Assembly: GCF_003429005.1 (NCBI RefSeq)
Contig: NZ_QVQV01000002.1
Location: forward strand, 434,001-498,000
Length of the DNA stretch: 64,000 nt
Origin: Paraburkholderia sp. DHOC27
GTDB taxonomy: Bacteria; Pseudomonadota; Gammaproteobacteria; Burkholderiales; Burkholderiaceae
Reading direction: 5' to 3'
Shown: piece by piece, positions 46,008-54,065 of the stretch
Position numbering within the stretch: the stretch's first letter is position 1
How the letters are laid out: each line of letters opens with the position of its first letter
The notes under the pieces: model-generated
What the model saw: only the letters and a program-made list of their open reading frames with translations
The model's database searches: none
Told to the model about the DNA's origin: nothing
Position numbers and translations under genes: made by a program

Positions 46008-46993
46008 GAGCGGTTCTCCTGAAGCGCGGTCAACTTGAGCAGCGTGTCGATCATCACGCGCTGGCTCAGCTCGATCTTGAAGGCGTTATCGCGAAGCGCT
46101 CGGGCGGGCGCGAGTTCCGCCTGCGCCGCCGCACGATACGCCGCCTCGCTGGCAGGACCGCCCATCAGGGCGGCCTCGGCCGCTCTGGCACGCCACGGTT
46201 TGTGTGCAACGCCGCCGAGTGCGAGCCGCACTTCTTTCACCACACCGTCCTGCACGTCGAGAGCCGCTGCCACCGAAATCAGGGCGAACGCGTACGAAGC
46301 GCGATCGCGCACCTTGCGATAAACCGAGCGGCACGTTAGCGCAGGCGGCAGCGTCACGGCGGTGATCAGGTCGCCGGCTTCGAGCACGGTTTCGGTTTGC
46401 GGCGTGTCGCCAGGCAGCACGTGGAAATCCACCAGCGGGATATCGCGTAGGCCGTTGCGGCCCTCGACCGTCACCACCGCGTCCAGCGCGGCGAGCGCCA
46501 CGGCCATATCCGAAGGGTGCGTGGCGACGCAGGCAGCGGAGGCGCCAAGAATGGCGTGCATGCGATTGAAGCCGTCGACGGCGTCGCAACCCGAACCCGG
46601 TGCGCGCTTGTTGCAACGCGCGGCGTCGTCGTAGAAATAGCCACAGCGCGTGCGTTGCAGAAGGTTGCCGCCCACTGTCGCCATGTTGCGGATCTGCGCC
46701 GAGGCCCCTGCCAGAATCGCTTCGGCTAGCAACGGATAGCGCTCGCGAACACGCCGGTCGGCGGCGACAGCCGTGTTCTTCACGCCCGCGCCGATGCGCA
46801 GGCCGCCGTCATCGGTTTCTTCGATTGCGCAGGAAAGTCCGGTGATATCGACCAGCATCACAGGATGCTCGATGGTCTCGCGCATCAGGTCGACCAGGTT
46901 GGTGCCACCGCCCAGATATTTGGCGCCCGAGCGGGCACCGAGTCTCAACGCCGCTTGCGGGTCCGAAGCCCGTTCATAAGTGAAGGGGTTCAT
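46004..46993 (-). CDS. paoB: Aldehyde oxidoreductase, FAD-binding subunit (PaoB/YagS type)
   Basis: 329 residues. YLGGGTNLVDLMRE and ATVGGNLLQRTRCGYFYDD are the FAD-contacting loops. The insertion with CGYFYDDAARCNKRAPGSGC carries Cys residues that in PaoB and 4-hydroxybenzoyl-CoA reductase bind an extra [4Fe-4S] cluster. It passes electrons from the iron-sulfur subunit to FAD. Its start and the stop of the iron-sulfur subunit share one base (TGATG). Confidence 0.88.
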   Translation of the reverse strand: MNPFTYERASDPQAALRLGARSGAKYLGGGTNLVDLMRETIEHPVMLVDITGLSCAIEETDDGGLRIGAGVKNTAVAADRRVRERYPLLAEAILAGASAQIRNMATVGGNLLQRTRCGYFYDDAARCNKRAPGSGCDAVDGFNRMHAILGASAACVATHPSDMAVALAALDAVVTVEGRNGLRDIPLVDFHVLPGDTPQTETVLEAGDLITAVTLPPALTCRSVYRKVRDRASYAFALISVAAALDVQDGVVKEVRLALGGVAHKPWRARAAEAALMGGPASEAAYRAAAQAELAPARALRDNAFKIELSQRVMIDTLLKLTALQENRS

Positions 46994-47571
46994 CAGGCCA
47001 CCTCGCGCGCGGTGGATGCCGATTCGGATGCGGATTCAGCCTCGCGTTCAGCTTCGAAGGCAACCGCGGACTGGTCCGTACCGAAGGTCTCCTGAATCGC
47101 ATCGACGATACCGTTGTAGGCACCGCAGCGGCACAGATTGCCGCTCATGCGTTCGCGCAACTCCGCGTCCGTCAGCGCAAAGCCTCGCGCTGCCACGTCT
47201 TCGCTGACATGGCTTGGCACGCCGCACTGCAACTCGCGCGCCATACCGATGGCCGAGCAGATCTGACCGGGCGTACAGTAGCCGCACTGAAACCCGTCGT
47301 GTTCGACGAACGTCGCCTGGAGCGGGTGAAGCTTGCCCGGCGAGCCAAGCCCTTCGATGGTGGTGATCTCACGGTCCTGATACTGCACGGCCAACGCGAG
47401 GCAACTGTTGATGCGCGTTCCGTCCACCAGCACGGTACAGGCGCCGCACGCGCCCTGGTTACAGCCCTTTTTGGCGCCGAATAGATGTCGCTGCTCGCGA
47501 AGCAGATCGAGCAGCGAAGTCCTGAGGTCGAAATCGAGGTCAGCCTCGATACCGTTGATGACGAAGTGCAT
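46993..47571 (-). CDS. paoA: Aldehyde oxidoreductase, [2Fe-2S] subunit (PaoA/YagT type), no Tat signal
   Basis: 192 residues from ATG 47571 with GGGAG upstream. Plant-type ferredoxin cluster CNQGACGACTVLVDG with a fourth Cys in NSCLAL, and the second cluster in FQCGYCTPGQI with SGNLCRCGAYNG. The protein begins MHFVINGIEADLDF directly, and no twin-arginine signal is visible even in the upstream frame. E. coli PaoA has a Tat signal, so this enzyme should be cytoplasmic. It is the first gene of the three-subunit operon. Confidence 0.88.
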   Translation of the reverse strand: MHFVINGIEADLDFDLRTSLLDLLREQRHLFGAKKGCNQGACGACTVLVDGTRINSCLALAVQYQDREITTIEGLGSPGKLHPLQATFVEHDGFQCGYCTPGQICSAIGMARELQCGVPSHVSEDVAARGFALTDAELRERMSGNLCRCGAYNGIVDAIQETFGTDQSAVAFEAEREAESASESASTAREVA

Positions 47572-47853
47572 GATTGCTCCCGTTCGACAGTGGTCTACAG
47601 CCTGCGAACGCAGCAATTCCCGGACCGCGTATGGCGCGTGGGCCAGTGGTACACGTGCCGGATCACGGTGAAGTCACGATGGCGCAGACGACGCCGCCCG
47701 GCCAGAGAGGGAGAAGCCTGGCAGTGACGGTGGGCGCGTCGCGTGTAAAAACGGATCCCGGCGCCCGGTCTTTACGTGGCCAGCCCTTCGTCCCCTTTAA
47801 GCTTGGTGGTGGGCCCGCACCTGTGCACGTGCGACGTTTCAGCCTGCGCAACG

Positions 47854-48060
47854 TCAGCGGATTTTCCCGCCGCCGTCGATCCCCGCACCTTTGCGCCAAA
47901 CCTCCTTGCCTTCCTCGGATAGCTCGCCGCTGCTGCGCGTTGCATTCGGCTCTGTCCCTGCAATCGCCTTCGAGCCGCCCGGCTGTTCCTGGGCTTTCTG
48001 CTTTTCCTGCTTGCGCGCGGCGACCCGCTCGTCGTGTGAACGACCTGCATGATGGTTCAT
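47854..48060 (-). CDS. Small hydrophilic protein of unknown function
   Basis: 68 residues from ATG 48060 with a perfect AGGAGG four to five bases upstream. It is very polar, rich in Gly, Lys, Glu and Arg, with no hydrophobic segment, so it is likely disordered. The strong Shine-Dalgarno argues it is real. No family recognised. It faces the transposase-like gene on the plus strand. Confidence 0.55.
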   Translation of the reverse strand: MNHHAGRSHDERVAARKQEKQKAQEQPGGSKAIAGTEPNATRSSGELSEEGKEVWRKGAGIDGGGKIR

Positions 48061-48325
48061 TGCATCCTCCTTTGTTTGGCACAGTGGCCAGGTCTCTTTC
48101 TGGCCCGCACGCTCTGTGCCCAGCTTCAGGTGGGCAGCCCTGCTATTCAGCGCCGGCATACATCAGACCTTTGCCTGACGCGGCAAATCAGCGAAATGAG
48201 GCCAAAATAAAGGCCTATTCGTGATGCAGACGCACGCGCGCGAGCCCTAGAATTTCGTTACGCACCGTCACGTCTCCGACACCAGTCGGAACGCTTTCTC
48301 GCCACGGATCTCCGGTTAATTCAGC

Positions 48326-49045
48326 ATGACACGGCTTGCACGGCACTACGTTCCAGAACAACCGCAGCACGTTATCTTGCAGGGGCTCACGGGGCCCGCC
48401 TTCCTCGACGAAGGAGATTACCTGTACTTTCTCACCTGCCTCGCGGACGCGGCGCGCGTCGCCAGCCTGGCGGTGCATGCGTGGGTGCTCATGCCCGAGG
48501 CAGTGCAGTTTCTCGTCACGCCGGCCTATGAATCGAGTGTGGCGATGGCCATGCAGGCCGTCTGCCGCCGCTACGTCGAGACCTTCAACCGCCGCCATGC
48601 GCGCCGCGGTATGGTCTGGCGCGGCGGCTACTGCGCAACCGTGATCGAGCCCGATCGCTATTTCCTGCTCGCAAGCCAGGTCATCGATCACGCGCCGGTG
48701 CGCAACCGCCTCGCCGCGGAGCCGTCACATTACCCGTGGTCCAGCTACACGCATCACGTCGGATTGCGTCAAGATCGCTTCATCAAGGACCACCCGCTCT
48801 ACCGCACGCTCGGCGATACGCCGCCGGAGCGCCACCAGGCTTACCGCGACCTGAGCGCCCGCCCCCTCGACGAACTCGAGGTCGACAACCTGATGCAATC
48901 GACGCTCAACGGCTGGGTGCTCGGTAGCGCCGCGTATTGCGAGTGGGCGGCACAGACCGCGACCCGGCGTCTGATGCCCCTGCTGCTGCGCGATCGTCCG
49001 CAGAAGAAGGTTCGAACCGCCGCCACCCTCGCACACGCGGGCTGA
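48326..49045 (+). CDS. REP-associated/IS200-like transposase relative, catalytic residues lost
   Basis: 239 residues aligned in outline with TnpA-REP (RAYT) proteins: N-terminal ARHYVPEQPQHVILQG, the conserved AMQAVCRRYVETFNRRHARRG, and PSHYPWSSY. The HUH site normally seen as MPNHVHLL reads MPEAVQFL, so both His are gone. The catalytic Tyr of the YI-x-x-NPVR motif lies at QVIDHAPVR, where Val replaces Tyr. It therefore looks catalytically dead, either a decayed element or a domesticated DNA-binding protein. No flanking REP repeats were seen. Confidence 0.8.
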   Translation: MTRLARHYVPEQPQHVILQGLTGPAFLDEGDYLYFLTCLADAARVASLAVHAWVLMPEAVQFLVTPAYESSVAMAMQAVCRRYVETFNRRHARRGMVWRGGYCATVIEPDRYFLLASQVIDHAPVRNRLAAEPSHYPWSSYTHHVGLRQDRFIKDHPLYRTLGDTPPERHQAYRDLSARPLDELEVDNLMQSTLNGWVLGSAAYCEWAAQTATRRLMPLLLRDRPQKKVRTAATLAHAG

Positions 49046-49109
49046 TCGACAGTCAAACCGTCAAGGAATCCTGACTGATCCACAGTGTGCTGTGTCGGCC
49101 CACAATGCT

Positions 49110-50039
49110 TCAAGGACCGTGGAGCAGGTACAGCCAGGCAATCAAGGTGACGATGGAAATGAGCGTCGACATGGAAATGACCGCGCCTACCGTGGTTTTT
49201 TCAACGTCGTACTCGGTGGCGAGAATGTAGGCGCTCTTTGCGGTGGGCACCGCAGCGCAGACCACCGCCGCAACCGTCGCCGCCTGCCCGAGACCGCTCG
49301 CAAGACACAACGCGTACACCACGAGCGGCGTAATCACCAGCTTGACGGCCGTGACGAGCGCGTAAAACGACAGGCGCTGTCGAAACTCGCTGAGCGTCAG
49401 TTCGAGCCCAATGGCGAACAGGGCACAGGGTGTGAGCGCGTCGCCGAGAACGGTGAGAAAAGACTCGAGCGGTGCGGGCATGCCAAAACCGGATAGCGAC
49501 CACGCCACGCCGAAGACCGTCGCAAGAATCACGGGATTGGTCGCGATCTGGCGGATCAGCGGCGCCATACGGATTTTTCGTGAGGTATCGAAACGGCTGA
49601 TTTCGAGCAGCACCACCAGCAACGGGAACATAAACGCGCCGATGAAGACCGTTGCGACCGCCGCCGCGAGTACGCCCGGCTTGCCGTAAAGCGTCTTGAG
49701 GATAGGCAGCGCGACAAACGCCGTATTGGTCATCGACGCTGCCGCGCCAAGCATCGTGCCCGAACCCAGTGTTGCACCGCCACGCAAGCGTGCAATCGCC
49801 ATCACGACCACAAAGCAGATCAACGATCCGCCGCCGAACGCGGCCAGAAAACGCCAGTCGAGCAGCGCGTGCAGCCGTTCATCGCTGATGGTCAGGAACA
49901 CGAGCGCGGGCATCGCCACGTAATAGGCGAAGCGCGTCAGCGAGCCTCCGAGGGCACGCGGCACATAGCCGGTGACGCCCGCGAGCCACCCTGCCACGAC
50001 GATTGCGAAGATCGGGAATATCGTACCGACGAGATGCAT
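49110..50039 (-). CDS. AEC-family (auxin efflux carrier-like) membrane transporter
   Basis: 309 residues with ten predicted helices in two five-helix halves. N-terminal HLVGTIFPIFAIVVAGWLAG and internal GSGTMLGAAASMTNTAFVALP match the family, which includes malonate, malate and other organic-anion carriers in bacteria. The substrate is unknown. It faces the transposase-like gene, 64 bases away. Confidence 0.87.
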   Translation of the reverse strand: MHLVGTIFPIFAIVVAGWLAGVTGYVPRALGGSLTRFAYYVAMPALVFLTISDERLHALLDWRFLAAFGGGSLICFVVVMAIARLRGGATLGSGTMLGAAASMTNTAFVALPILKTLYGKPGVLAAAVATVFIGAFMFPLLVVLLEISRFDTSRKIRMAPLIRQIATNPVILATVFGVAWSLSGFGMPAPLESFLTVLGDALTPCALFAIGLELTLSEFRQRLSFYALVTAVKLVITPLVVYALCLASGLGQAATVAAVVCAAVPTAKSAYILATEYDVEKTTVGAVISMSTLISIVTLIAWLYLLHGP

Positions 50040-50127
50040 GGCGCAGTCCAGTAAGAACCGACAGTGTGCCTGCCGATAATTAGCCGAGATTTACGCCTCA
50101 CGCGAGCGGTTGCTGGGGTGCGCCTTG

Positions 50128-50172
50128 GAGCCCGCTTAAAACCCGCGCTAGAGCCCGCTTTAGAGCCCGCTT
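50128..50172. repeat. Direct repeat GAGCCCGCTT, three copies
   Basis: Copies at 50128-50137, 50151-50160 and 50163-50172. The last two are part of a perfect 12-base tandem TAGAGCCCGCTT. It lies between the AEC gene and the YCII gene and has no known role. Confidence 0.7.
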
Positions 50173-50283
50173 CAGGCTTGCATACAAGAGCGCCCGGTCA
50201 AAGCTCCACGTCGCCCGTTTTCGCGCGCACTGCGTGCTATCGTTTCGCTGTCGATTTTCCGCCGCGTCATTCGTCGTGGCAGT

Positions 50284-50302
50284 GGAGGCACTCGATGCCT
50301 CC
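50284..50302. promoter_or_regulatory. 7-bp inverted repeat upstream of the YCII gene
   Basis: GGAGGCA, CTCGA, TGCCTCC: perfect arms, 34 bases before the start. A possible operator or attenuator hairpin. Confidence 0.45.
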
Positions 50303-50335
50303 GAATCCAGATCGTTTTTTGACAGGAGAATGGCA

Positions 50336-50779
50336 ATGCGTGTGATGGTTCTGGTAAAGGCCACGCCTGAGTCGGAAGCGGGACAAATGCCCAGCATGGA
50401 ACTCATCGCGGCGATGGGCAAGTTCAACGAAGAGCTCGTGAACGCCGGCATCATGCAAGGCGGAGACGGCCTGAAACCGAGTTCGGCAGGCGTACGCGTG
50501 AGGTTTTCCGGTGCGGACCGAACCGTCGTCGACGGCCCGTTTGCGGAGACCAAGGAACTGGTCGCCGGTTACTGGCTCTGGCAGGTCGAGTCAATGGAAG
50601 AAGCCATTGCGTGGGTGAAGCGCTGCCCGAATCCAATGGTAAGCGATTCGGACATCGAAATCCGCCCGTTCTACGAGCCGGCGGATTTCGCCGCCGCCTT
50701 CACGCCCGAGCTTCAGGAGGCGGACCAGCGCCTGCGTCAGCAAATCGACGAACAGCAGCGCGATCAACAGAAGCGTTGA
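50336..50779 (+). CDS. YCII/DGPF-domain protein
   Basis: 147 residues from ATG 50336, seven bases after AGGAG; the nearer ATG 50330 is too close to the site. The YCII-like fold shows MRVMVLVKATPESE and the signature TVVDGPFAETKELVAGYW. The C-terminal 35 residues are charged, Gln-rich and helical (QEADQRLRQQIDEQQ). In Burkholderia such genes often lie beside ECF-sigma genes, but none is seen here. Function unknown. Confidence 0.87.
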   Translation: MRVMVLVKATPESEAGQMPSMELIAAMGKFNEELVNAGIMQGGDGLKPSSAGVRVRFSGADRTVVDGPFAETKELVAGYWLWQVESMEEAIAWVKRCPNPMVSDSDIEIRPFYEPADFAAAFTPELQEADQRLRQQIDEQQRDQQKR

Positions 50780-50887
50780 GCGCGACGCACGTTCACCGTG
50801 AGATCGGCCCTGCGCGGGCCGATTCCATCATGGGCAGGTCGGATTCACTCCGGGTGTACCCAGGCCGAATCCTGATTCATCGCAGCA

Positions 50888-51772
50888 TCAATAGAACGAC
50901 GCCTCGCCCGGCGGACGGGTCTTGAAGCGCTTGTGGACCCAGTAGTACTGCTCGGGCATCAGGCGAATCTGTTCTTCCAGGTAGGCATTCATGCGACGCG
51001 CGTCGATCGCATCATCGCCGCTCGGATAGTCCTGCCACGGCTTGAAGACCTTCAACCGATAGCCTTTGTAATTCGGCAGCACCTCGCCAATAAACGGCAA
51101 CACCTGCGCCTGGCCGGTTTTGGCAAGCCGCCCTACGGCGGTCAGCGTGCAGGTCTGAATGCCGAAGAATGGCACGAACATGGAATTGCGCAGTCCGTAG
51201 TCCATATCCGCGCCGAGCATCACCGGCTTTTTGTCGCGCAGCCAGCGCAACACGATGCGGGCGCTGTCGGCGCGACTCGCCATGTCGGAGCCGAAACGGC
51301 CGCGCTGGGTGCGCGCCACGGCATCCAGCGTCTTGTTCGACATGGGCTGATACAACGCGCCGCATTGCCGGCCGAGCGCGTAGTTGATGAATACCGAGCC
51401 CGCCTCGATGCCGACGAAGTGCGCGCCGAGCAGCACGGTGGGCGGCATATCCGGGTCTGATAAATCCACCTCGCTGTCGACGATCACCAGCTTCTTCAAC
51501 TTTTCCGCCGAACCAAACCACTGGACGCTGCGCTCCACGTAGCTGCGGATCACATGACGAAAATGCAGTTGCGCCACGCTTTCGACCCGCGCGGCATCCC
51601 AGTCGGGAAAGCACAGCCGCAGGTTCACGTGCACGACGCGCTTGCGCCGGCTCGGCAATTGATAGAGCAGCCAGCCCAAAGCATCGCCGAAGCGGGCGGT
51701 CAGTCCATAGGGGAGGATGGCGAGAAACTTCAGTAGCGCGAGAGCGGCCGCCACGCCGACGCGGCCTAGCAA
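50888..51772 (-). CDS. Lipid A acyltransferase, LpxL/HtrB family
   Basis: 294 residues. One N-terminal membrane span (ALLKFLAILPYGLTA) and the catalytic HX4E motif HFVGIE (about residue 137) mark a late lipid A acyltransferase, which adds lauroyl or myristoyl from ACP at the inner-membrane face. The frame starts at TTG 51772 with no good ribosome-binding site, and an in-frame stop lies eight codons upstream. A later GTG (residue 7) could be the true start. The nearest neighbours give no context. Confidence 0.85.
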   Translation of the reverse strand: MLGRVGVAAALALLKFLAILPYGLTARFGDALGWLLYQLPSRRKRVVHVNLRLCFPDWDAARVESVAQLHFRHVIRSYVERSVQWFGSAEKLKKLVIVDSEVDLSDPDMPPTVLLGAHFVGIEAGSVFINYALGRQCGALYQPMSNKTLDAVARTQRGRFGSDMASRADSARIVLRWLRDKKPVMLGADMDYGLRNSMFVPFFGIQTCTLTAVGRLAKTGQAQVLPFIGEVLPNYKGYRLKVFKPWQDYPSGDDAIDARRMNAYLEEQIRLMPEQYYWVHKRFKTRPPGEASFY

Positions 51773-51986
51773 CCGGCGCCCGGCAGGCCGCGGTTTTCAG
51801 CAAGAACGGGGACAGCAGAGAGCAAAGACAAGCGTTCGGCACCTTTTATGATTGACGGGATGCTCGAGCGCTTCTGATCAACGAGCCACTATCGCAAACG
51901 TGGACAGGATACTCGCACGGCTGACCGGGAAAAGCGACAGAAAAGATGAGGGGGTATCCCCTCACCTTCGATTGCAATTCAAACCG

Positions 51987-52247
51987 TCAGAAGGACGGGC
52001 GAACCACGGAAAGCGAGTAACGGCCGAGGTTCACTTCAGTGATCTGGCGTGCCGGCACCCATTTCTGGCGCGCATCGTTTAGCGCAGCCTGCGATTGATC
52101 GGCGGAGTCCGTGTAGCGGTAGGTGCTCTGGTCTTGGGCGATTTGCGTTCTCACATCGTCGTTCCACGAAGGAGGCGACGATTGCGCGAACGACGAAACA
52201 GCGGGGATGGCGAGCGCAGCAGCAACGATAAATTGAGCAACTTTCAC
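51987..52247 (-). CDS. Secreted DUF4148 protein
   Basis: 86 residues from GTG 52247 (GGAG upstream), encoding VKVAQFIVAAALAIPAVSSF as a Sec signal with cleavage before QSS. The mature part is short and polar and contains AALNDARQKWVPARQ, typical of DUF4148 proteins, which are abundant and Burkholderia-specific. Function unknown; periplasmic. Confidence 0.8.
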   Translation of the reverse strand: MKVAQFIVAAALAIPAVSSFAQSSPPSWNDDVRTQIAQDQSTYRYTDSADQSQAALNDARQKWVPARQITEVNLGRYSLSVVRPSF

Positions 52248-52458
52248 GGCGTTTTCTCCAGAAGATGTCCCGCGTACGGTCTTGTCTGAATGCAGTGAAG
52301 TCAGTGTAAAACGATGCCCGCCCGGCAACGAGCGCCACGGCCGAATTCACTGTTGGCGATTTCCGCATAAAGCTGCGCGGTTCGCCTGCGCCGGCCTTGT
52401 GCGCGGGCCCTCAGCCGCTTCGGGCATCACGCGGGGATCAGGCGGCATCACGCGGTGA

Positions 52459-52707
52459 TCACGCGGCGCGCCGGAAGCCATTCATCGCCGGACGCTCCGC
52501 TGCGGGCGGAAACACGTTCCATGAGCCGTCGTCATGGCGGAAAAACACCAGCGAGAGCACGCCGCCCGGCCGTGCCGTCTCGACGCACACCACCCTTGCC
52601 CGGCGCGAACCGATCCGGCTCATGCGGGTAACGCGTGCTGGGGTAGCGGGCGTCGGCGCGAGCCACTTGTCGACGATCCAGTGCAAGGATTTTTCGGCGC
52701 TGTACAT
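52459..52707 (-). CDS. Small conserved-looking protein of unknown function
   Basis: 82 residues. ATG 52707 follows AAGGAG by about five bases, a strong site. Sequence is Arg-rich, with a Trp-containing start (LHWIVDKWLAP) and a beta-like middle (VLSLVFFRHDDGSWNVF). No known domain and no hydrophobic segment. It is 64 bases from the LRAT-like gene on the same strand. Confidence 0.6.
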   Translation of the reverse strand: MYSAEKSLHWIVDKWLAPTPATPARVTRMSRIGSRRARVVCVETARPGGVLSLVFFRHDDGSWNVFPPAAERPAMNGFRRAA

Positions 52708-52771
52708 GTCATGCTCCTTCGAAACTCCAGTTGATACCCTGATTCGGATTCCTGATTTTCAGCCGGCGTAT

Positions 52772-53305
52772 TCAGGCGGCCACTCGAACGCCTGCATATA
52801 CGCCCTTCAATTCCGTCGCCACGAGCGCCTTGAACAGACTCATCAGCACCTGCATGCCGGCGCGGGGGTGCGTGAGGCACGTTTCGACCTGCTGACTACG
52901 GCTTTCGCCGGACAGGCACCACGTACAAAAGTGCTCGCAGTTGTTCGTCAATAACCGGTAGCGGTTCTCGCCCAGACGTGAGCGAGCGCGCAGCACCGCT
53001 TCGGTGCCCACGAAGCGGGCATCGGTGTGCAGACGAATCACGATCGCGTTACCGGCGGCAAAGCTGTCCAGTGTGACTTCGAGCACGGGGCCACGGCAGC
53101 GGCCCGCAGCAAAGCCGGCATAGTGGACCACCCTGCCCGCGCCCACATAAATGCCGTGATGCTCGTAGCCACCCCGACGCGTCACGAGATGCGTGCCGGG
53201 TGTCAGGTCGTGGCCGTCGCAAAGCGGAATATCCGCACAGACGCTGGCCGCACCGCGCATGGCGTGCCGTGGTTCGCTACGGACTGCGGGTTGATTGCTG
53301 TTCAT
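52772..53305 (-). CDS. LRAT/NlpC-P60-like (NC-domain) acyltransferase-type protein
   Basis: 177 residues from ATG 53305 (GAGGCG upstream). The permuted papain-like LRAT signature is clear: GTHLVTRRGGYEHHGIYVG with His50 and His61, and NNCEHFCTWC with the nucleophile Cys123. Eukaryotic relatives (LRAT, HRASLS) are phospholipid acyltransferases; bacterial members lack characterised function. No signal peptide. A sigma-54-like element lies upstream, and the GG-peptide gene lies on the opposite strand across the same spacer. It may modify a lipid or peptide; inference only. Confidence 0.8.
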   Translation of the reverse strand: MNSNQPAVRSEPRHAMRGAASVCADIPLCDGHDLTPGTHLVTRRGGYEHHGIYVGAGRVVHYAGFAAGRCRGPVLEVTLDSFAAGNAIVIRLHTDARFVGTEAVLRARSRLGENRYRLLTNNCEHFCTWCLSGESRSQQVETCLTHPRAGMQVLMSLFKALVATELKGVYAGVRVAA

Positions 53306-53372
53306 GACTCGCCTCGATTTTCGCTTGGGGCCGGTGATGCCTGCCTCGACCCAACACTGTTGCGAGGTCTTT

Positions 53373-53388
53373 TGCATCATCCGGGCCA
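53373..53388 (-). promoter_or_regulatory. Candidate sigma-54 (-24/-12) promoter for the LRAT-like gene
   Basis: On the minus strand: TGGCCCG, GATG, ATGCA. GG and GC doublets have the correct spacing, with two mismatches outside them. The predicted start near 53362 gives a leader of about 57 bases. Confidence 0.45.
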
Positions 53389-53693
53389 GCAGCCTCGAAC
53401 CGTTGATTTTCCGGGCGAGTCAGCGAAAATGAGGCCGTGGTGGAGCGGACGAATGTCTGCGCCTGACAAACGCTTTTCGTGCTGAACTGTTGGATGCATT
53501 CCGCCAGCACGGTGCGTGTGAATGCGGTGTGAAGAGATCGCGCAATGTGTTGGGTTGACGGCGCGAGCCCGGCCACGAGTGTTGGGCAAGACCGTACATT
53601 CCTTCGCGTCCGCGACCGTGCCGCACCGGCGCATCGGCGTGTAACGCCCGCCAGTCTAGGCATGCGAGACAAACGACCAGAACGCGGCAACGC

Positions 53694-53709
53694 TAGCACG
53701 CTATTTGCA
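53694..53709 (+). promoter_or_regulatory. Candidate sigma-54-like promoter for the GG peptide gene
   Basis: TAGCACG, CTAT, TTGCA. Spacing is canonical and the -12 box is consensus, but the first G of the -24 GG is A. The predicted start is near 53720, about 50 bases before ATG 53773. Weak because GG is nearly invariant. Confidence 0.33.
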
Positions 53710-53772
53710 ACGTATCGGCCATCCACATGGCTTGTTGCAGCCGCACCTTCATTGCCGCATCGGAGACACATC

Positions 53773-54060
53773 ATGGCGACCATCCGGATTCACGATCTTC
53801 CCGACAGCTTCGCGCTCGACCACAAGGCCATGAGCATGATTCGCGGCGGGGACGGCGCGCCCTGGCTGTACGGCTGGATGCAGCCCTATACGCCCACCAC
53901 CTCGGGCACGGGGGCCGTCGGCAACCTCTATCAGATCACCAACAACTTTTACGCCGGGCAGATGATCAACCAGTTCCAGTCGGTCAACGTCAACAACACC
54001 GGCAACAACGCGAACCTCAGCGTGTCGCCCGACGCCATCAGCAAGAACCACGCGGCGTAA
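53773..54060 (+). CDS. Double-glycine leader peptide, probable secreted substrate of the C39 transporter
   Basis: 95 residues from ATG 53773 with GGAG upstream. The leader ends LDHKAMSMIRGG at Gly25-Gly26, the Leu/Met/Ile pattern of bacteriocin-type leaders cut by C39 peptidases. The predicted mature part (69 residues) is Asn/Gln-rich without Cys: GWMQPYTPTTSG, then NNFYAGQMINQFQSVNVNN. It is not a typical hydrophobic bacteriocin, and its role (toxin, signal or adhesin) is unknown. It precedes the PP2C gene by five bases and faces the transporter operon, which supports the link. Confidence 0.75.
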   Translation: MATIRIHDLPDSFALDHKAMSMIRGGDGAPWLYGWMQPYTPTTSGTGAVGNLYQITNNFYAGQMINQFQSVNVNNTGNNANLSVSPDAISKNHAA

Positions 54061-54065
54061 CGACC

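Larger units (their letters stand above)
53306..53772. other. Divergent spacer between LRAT-like and GG-peptide genes
   Basis: 467 bases with a sigma-54-like element for each direction (53373-53388 minus, 53694-53709 plus). I see no gene in it. The distance leaves ample room for activator-binding sites between them. Confidence 0.5.

Noticed and set aside
47612-47627. Possible sigma-54 element on the minus strand before paoA (CGGTCCG-GGAA-TTGCT)
   Set aside because: Spacing and -12 box fit, but the -24 box has three mismatches. In GC-rich DNA this is near chance level, so it is not called a promoter.
53545-53772. Longer in-frame extension of the GG peptide
   Set aside because: The extra 76 residues do not look like a leader. 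The GGAG before ATG 53773 and the GG leader spacing fix the start there.
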